Below, piece by piece: positions 60,845 through 64,000 of a stretch of 64,000 nucleotides of DNA. The position numbers were made by a program, and so were the translations under genes. Location: the NCBI RefSeq assembly GCF_052180275.1, contig NZ_CP197465.1, positions 4,402,001-4,466,000 on the forward strand, read 5' to 3'. The notes beneath the pieces are model-generated. The model saw nothing but the letters and a program-made list of their open reading frames with translations. It made no database searches and was not told the DNA's origin. The DNA comes from Kumtagia sp052180275 (GTDB taxonomy: Bacteria > Pseudomonadota > Alphaproteobacteria > Rhizobiales > Rhizobiaceae). How positions within the stretch are numbered: the first letter of the stretch is position 1; each line of letters begins with the position of its first letter.

Positions 60845-63007
60845 GTGAATATAGATCACAGCCAAAAGCGGGAAAATCTCTCTCGTCGCAGCTTCCTTAT
60901 CAACAGCGCCGCCGCCGGTGGCGGTTTTATGTTGAGTCTCAGTTTGCCGCTCGGCACCAGCCATGCAGCCGCGTCCGAGGGTTTTACGCCGAACGCGTTC
61001 GTCAAAATCACCACTGACGGGCAGATCGTGCTGACGATGCCCTACGTTGAAATGGGACAAGGAACCTACACCTCGATCCCGATGCTGATCGCGGAGGAGC
61101 TCGAAGTCAGCCTGACCCAGATCCAGCTCGAACATGCGCCTCCGAATGAAAAGCTCTACGCCAATCCAATGCTGGGCGTACAGGCCACCGGCAATTCGAA
61201 CGCCATCCGCGGCGCCTGGAAGCCGCTGCGTGAAGCTGGTGCGGCCGCGCGCATTGTTCTGACCGAGGCGGCCGCCAGGCGTTGGGGCGTCGAAGCAACA
61301 GAGTGCCGTGCCGAAGCGGGCGAGATTATCCACACCTCAAGCGGGCGACGTTTTAACTATGGCGACCTTGCCGAGGATGCGTCGCGCATACCGGTGCCGG
61401 AAAACGTGGCGCTGAAGGAGCCGGACGCATACAAGTTGATCGGCACGCCGGCAAAGCGGCTGGACGCGGCGGGCAAGGTCGATGGCTCCACCGTGTACGG
61501 GATCGACGCGCGGCCAGCGGGCGTGAAGATCGCGACGCTGGCGCAATCGCCTGTCTTCGGCGGTCGGCTGAAGAGCGTGGACGACAGCGCAGCGAAGGCC
61601 GTGAAAGGCGTGCGCCAGATCGTCCAGCTCGAGGACGCGGTGGCGGTCGTGGCCGATCACATGGGAGCGGCCAAAAAGGGGCTGGAGGCGCTCAGCATCG
61701 AGTGGGACGACGGGATCCATGCTGCCGTGGACACGCAAGATGTTGCGCGTGAGCTGGAGCAGGCCACCCTCAAGACAGGATCAGTCGCGCAGAATATTGG
61801 CGATGCGGAGAAGGCGATCGCGACCGCAGCGACAAGAGTGGAGGCTACGTATCGATTGCCATTCCTCGCGCACGCCGCCATGGAGCCGATGAATTGCACA
61901 GCGCATTTCCGGGGCGATGAGTGCGAGATATGGATCGGCACCCAGGCGATCGCGCGCGTGCAGCAGATGGCGGCGAAGGCCGCCGGTCTGCCAGTCGATA
62001 AGGTCCTCGTACATAATCATCTCAGCGGGGGCGGCTTTGGACGGCGGCTGGAAGCTGACGGCGCGGTGCGAGCCGTACAGATCGCGATGCAGGTCGATGG
62101 ACCCGTGAAGGTGGTGTGGACGCGCGAAGAAGATATCCAGCAAGATATGTATAGGCCCTTTTGGGTCGATCGTGTCACCGGGGGCCTCGACAAGGACGGG
62201 AAGCCAATCGCCTGGATCAACTGCTTCGCCGGATCGTCGGTGATCGCACGTTGGCTGCCCCCCGCGTTCAAGAACGGTCTCGACCCGGATACGACGGAAG
62301 GCGCGATCGATCTGGTCTATGCGCTGCCGAATCTCCACGTCGAATATCTGCAAGTCGAGCCGCCTGGCATTCGGACGGCGTTCTGGCGGAGTGTCGGACC
62401 GTCGCATAACGTCTTCGTCACCGAGAGCTTCATCGACGAATTGGCTGTCGCCGCTGGACAGGACGCGGTTGCCTATCGACGGGCACTGCTTGAGCACAAT
62501 CCGCGCGCGAAGGCCGTGCTGAACCTCGCCGCCGAGAAGGCGGGGTGGGGTGCGCAACTGCCTGAGGGGCGTGGGCGTGGCGTCGCGTTGCAGAACGTAT
62601 TCGGAAGCTACCTCGCACAGGTCGCCGAAGTGGAGGTCGCCAACGATGGATTGGTGCGGGTCCATCGCGTCGTCTGCGCGATAGATTGTGGCACGGTTAT
62701 CAATCCCAATACGGTCGAGGCGCAGATCCAGAGCGGGGTCATGTTCGGCGTGACCGCGGCGCTGTACGGCAAGATCACCCTGAAGAATGGGCGTGTCGAA
62801 CAGAGCAATTTCGACACATATCAAATGCTGCGGATCAACGAGGCGCCGGCCATCGAGGTTTACGTCGTCAAGAGCTCGGAGCTGCCGGGTGGAATGGGCG
62901 AGGCTGGCACGTCGGGGATCGTGCCGGCGATAGCCAACGCGGTGTTCGCCGCCACCGGGAAGCGATTGCGGGAAATGCCGATCGATCCCGACGCTCTGAA
63001 GACGTGA
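60845..63007 (+). CDS. Molybdopterin-binding large subunit of the hydroxylase, Tat-exported
   Basis: 720 residues from GTG 60845. A twin-arginine leader (LSRRSFLINSAAAGGGFML) shows that the complex is moved folded to the periplasm, taking the cluster subunit with it. The MPT domains are complete: VEMGQGTYTSIPMLIAEEL, ATGNSNAIRG, AAMEPMNCTA, SGGGFGRRLEADG, FWRSVGPSHNVFVTE, and the catalytic glutamate in GGMGEAGTSG near 685. It fits the IorB branch, which hydroxylates N-heterocycles or oxidises aldehydes. Electron acceptor and substrate are unknown. The electron-transfer cytochrome, if any, lies beyond the window. Confidence 0.94.
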   Translation: MNIDHSQKRENLSRRSFLINSAAAGGGFMLSLSLPLGTSHAAASEGFTPNAFVKITTDGQIVLTMPYVEMGQGTYTSIPMLIAEELEVSLTQIQLEHAPPNEKLYANPMLGVQATGNSNAIRGAWKPLREAGAAARIVLTEAAARRWGVEATECRAEAGEIIHTSSGRRFNYGDLAEDASRIPVPENVALKEPDAYKLIGTPAKRLDAAGKVDGSTVYGIDARPAGVKIATLAQSPVFGGRLKSVDDSAAKAVKGVRQIVQLEDAVAVVADHMGAAKKGLEALSIEWDDGIHAAVDTQDVARELEQATLKTGSVAQNIGDAEKAIATAATRVEATYRLPFLAHAAMEPMNCTAHFRGDECEIWIGTQAIARVQQMAAKAAGLPVDKVLVHNHLSGGGFGRRLEADGAVRAVQIAMQVDGPVKVVWTREEDIQQDMYRPFWVDRVTGGLDKDGKPIAWINCFAGSSVIARWLPPAFKNGLDPDTTEGAIDLVYALPNLHVEYLQVEPPGIRTAFWRSVGPSHNVFVTESFIDELAVAAGQDAVAYRRALLEHNPRAKAVLNLAAEKAGWGAQLPEGRGRGVALQNVFGSYLAQVAEVEVANDGLVRVHRVVCAIDCGTVINPNTVEAQIQSGVMFGVTAALYGKITLKNGRVEQSNFDTYQMLRINEAPAIEVYVVKSSELPGGMGEAGTSGIVPAIANAVFAATGKRLREMPIDPDALKT

Positions 63008-63046
63008 CCCCGTAACGAGCAACAGAACCAATGAGAGGACAAAGAT

Positions 63047-63472
63047 ATGATCCGCAAGGCAAAGGCTGTTTGGCATGGAACCGGCCGCGAGGGCGATGGT
63101 CATCTATCGAGCGAATCCGGTGTGCTTGCCAATACGCCGTATTCGTTCAAGACTCGCTTCGAGAATGAGAAGGGGACCAACCCGGAAGAGTTGATCGCTG
63201 CCGCGCACGCCGGTTGCTTCACGATGGCGCTGGCCTTCGGCCTTCAGCTTGCCGGCTTCACCCCCACCGAGCTTGTCACGGAAGCCGCGGTCGCCCTCGA
63301 GCCGGATGGCAAGGGATTCAAAATCGGCAGTTCGGCTCTGACTTTGCACGCCAAGGTGCCAGACCTGGATCAAGCGGGATTCGCTCGCATCGCCGGCGAC
63401 GCCGAGAAGAATTGCCCGGTGTCGAAGGTTCTCAACGCCACCATCACGCTGGACGCAAATTTGATCGCGTGA
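63047..63472 (+). CDS. OsmC family peroxiredoxin
   Basis: 141 residues, GAGGAC before ATG 63047. The two redox cysteines are in AAHAGCFTMALA (about 57) and NCPVSKVL (about 125), typical of OsmC/Ohr. Such proteins reduce organic hydroperoxides. The N-terminus starts IRKAKAVWHGTGREGDGHLS, which fits OsmC rather than Ohr. Here it stands 39 bases after the hydroxylase and probably shares its transcript, guarding against peroxides from the oxidase. Confidence 0.93.
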   Translation: MIRKAKAVWHGTGREGDGHLSSESGVLANTPYSFKTRFENEKGTNPEELIAAAHAGCFTMALAFGLQLAGFTPTELVTEAAVALEPDGKGFKIGSSALTLHAKVPDLDQAGFARIAGDAEKNCPVSKVLNATITLDANLIA

Positions 63473-63499
63473 ATGCTTCAAGAGGAAAGGTCCAAACCC

Positions 63500-63967
63500 A
63501 TGGCCCGCGATCATCAACCCGACCAGGCCGAGTTCAGAGCGATCCTCCCTGAAGAGATCGTTTGGAAGCCATTCCCCGCGTTTCCATCCGGAGCTCGTCT
63601 CGCTGTAGTTGTCGGCCATCCAGCACAAGCCGGCCCTTACGTCGTCAGGGTCAAGGTGCCCGGCGGCACGAAATTGATGCCCCACAAACATCCGGAAGAC
63701 CGAATCTACACCGTGATGTCAGGCGTGTTCTACATTGGTCTTGGCGACACCTTCAATGGGGACAAGGTGAACGCTTATCCGCCAGGAAGCGTCATCGTTC
63801 TCCCTGGTGACACCTGGCATTTCCATTGGGCGAAATCCGGCGAATACGTCACGCAGGTGACAGCGATCGGTCCGCTCGGCCTCGAATATCACGATCTGCA
63901 GGATGACCCGCGTCATCAGCACGCCAATGTCGCCATCGACCCCGTCAGCCGGCGAACTGCCCACTAG
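63500..63967 (+). CDS. Cupin-domain protein
   Basis: 155 residues from ATG 63500 (GAGGAAAGG before it); an ATG at 63473 overlaps the osmC stop. One cupin barrel: LMPHKHPEDRIYTVMSG with His and Glu-like ligands (about 52-66), and YPPGSVIVLPGDTWHFHWAKSG (about 85-105) with two histidines. It resembles small metal-binding cupins of unknown substrate, often seen beside oxidative catabolic genes. It follows osmC closely. Confidence 0.85.
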   Translation: MARDHQPDQAEFRAILPEEIVWKPFPAFPSGARLAVVVGHPAQAGPYVVRVKVPGGTKLMPHKHPEDRIYTVMSGVFYIGLGDTFNGDKVNAYPPGSVIVLPGDTWHFHWAKSGEYVTQVTAIGPLGLEYHDLQDDPRHQHANVAIDPVSRRTAH

Positions 63968-63994
63968 AGCCACACGAAAAAAGGCCGTCGAACC

Positions 63995-64000
63995 ATGATC
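63995..64000 (+). CDS. Possible start of the next gene, cut by window edge
   Basis: ATG ATC at 63995-64000 follows the cupin stop by 27 bases with a weak AAAAAAGG upstream. Too short to identify; recorded so the operon's continuation is not lost. Confidence 0.3.

Noticed and set aside
48373..64000. Integrase, transposase or repeated tRNA 3' end marking an island boundary
   Set aside because: None was seen in this window, so no mobile element or attachment site is annotated.

Overview
The window is GC-rich chromosomal DNA of an alphaproteobacterium, most likely order Hyphomicrobiales (Rhizobiales), close to Mesorhizobium and other Phyllobacteriaceae. The assignment rests on recognised protein families and on gene orders typical of that group: pmbA - inositol-phosphatase family - DUF4170 - DUF374 - waaA - lpxK; alaC - hom - glpX - recJ; and Fe-S scaffold / folE / hisI / patatin. 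No database search was possible, so the genus is an inference.

Layout. 1-4.6 kb: a ParDE-type toxin-antitoxin pair cut by the window edge, kbl, an SPW-repeat membrane protein, glutaryl-CoA dehydrogenase and a DUF2270 membrane protein whose start looks frameshifted. 4.6-13.1 kb: an old-yellow-enzyme-type demethylase and an MttB-family methyltransferase (suggesting methylated-amine use) around small exported proteins and a Tat-exported superoxide dismutase, then an NmrA-like oxidoreductase divergent from a LysR regulator. 13.3-21.1 kb: mutL, DUF2093, and a tightly packed minus-strand envelope block (lpxK, waaA, DUF374, DUF4170, phosphatase, pmbA). 21.2-30 kb: VOC protein, MATE pump, an Mla/Mce-type lipid transporter operon (permease with fused STAS domain, ATPase, MCE protein, lipoprotein), dipeptide epimerase, GIY-YIG protein and an MFS transporter.

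30-48.2 kb: LpxH-like phosphoesterase, an SDR with an altered active site, malic enzyme, an Fe-S scaffold lacking one usual cysteine, folE, hisI, patatin, recJ, glpX, hom, alaC, PHA synthase and an M15-type lipoprotein. At 48.3 kb lies tRNA-Glu(UUC).

48.4-64 kb, downstream of the tRNA, has an accessory character: intergenic gaps are longer and the genes are catabolic or protective. They are a PHB-depolymerase-type esterase, a large KatE catalase, a PoxB-like ThDP enzyme, three exported alpha/beta hydrolases with aspartate nucleophiles, VOC, GlcG-like and DJ-1-like proteins, a two-subunit molybdenum hydroxylase with a Tat signal, OsmC and a cupin. I read the part from 54.6 kb on as a candidate periplasmic system for oxidising and hydrolysing a reactive, perhaps epoxide or halogenated, substrate. 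It is the least ordinary assembly in the window. No integrase, transposase, CRISPR array or rRNA was seen.
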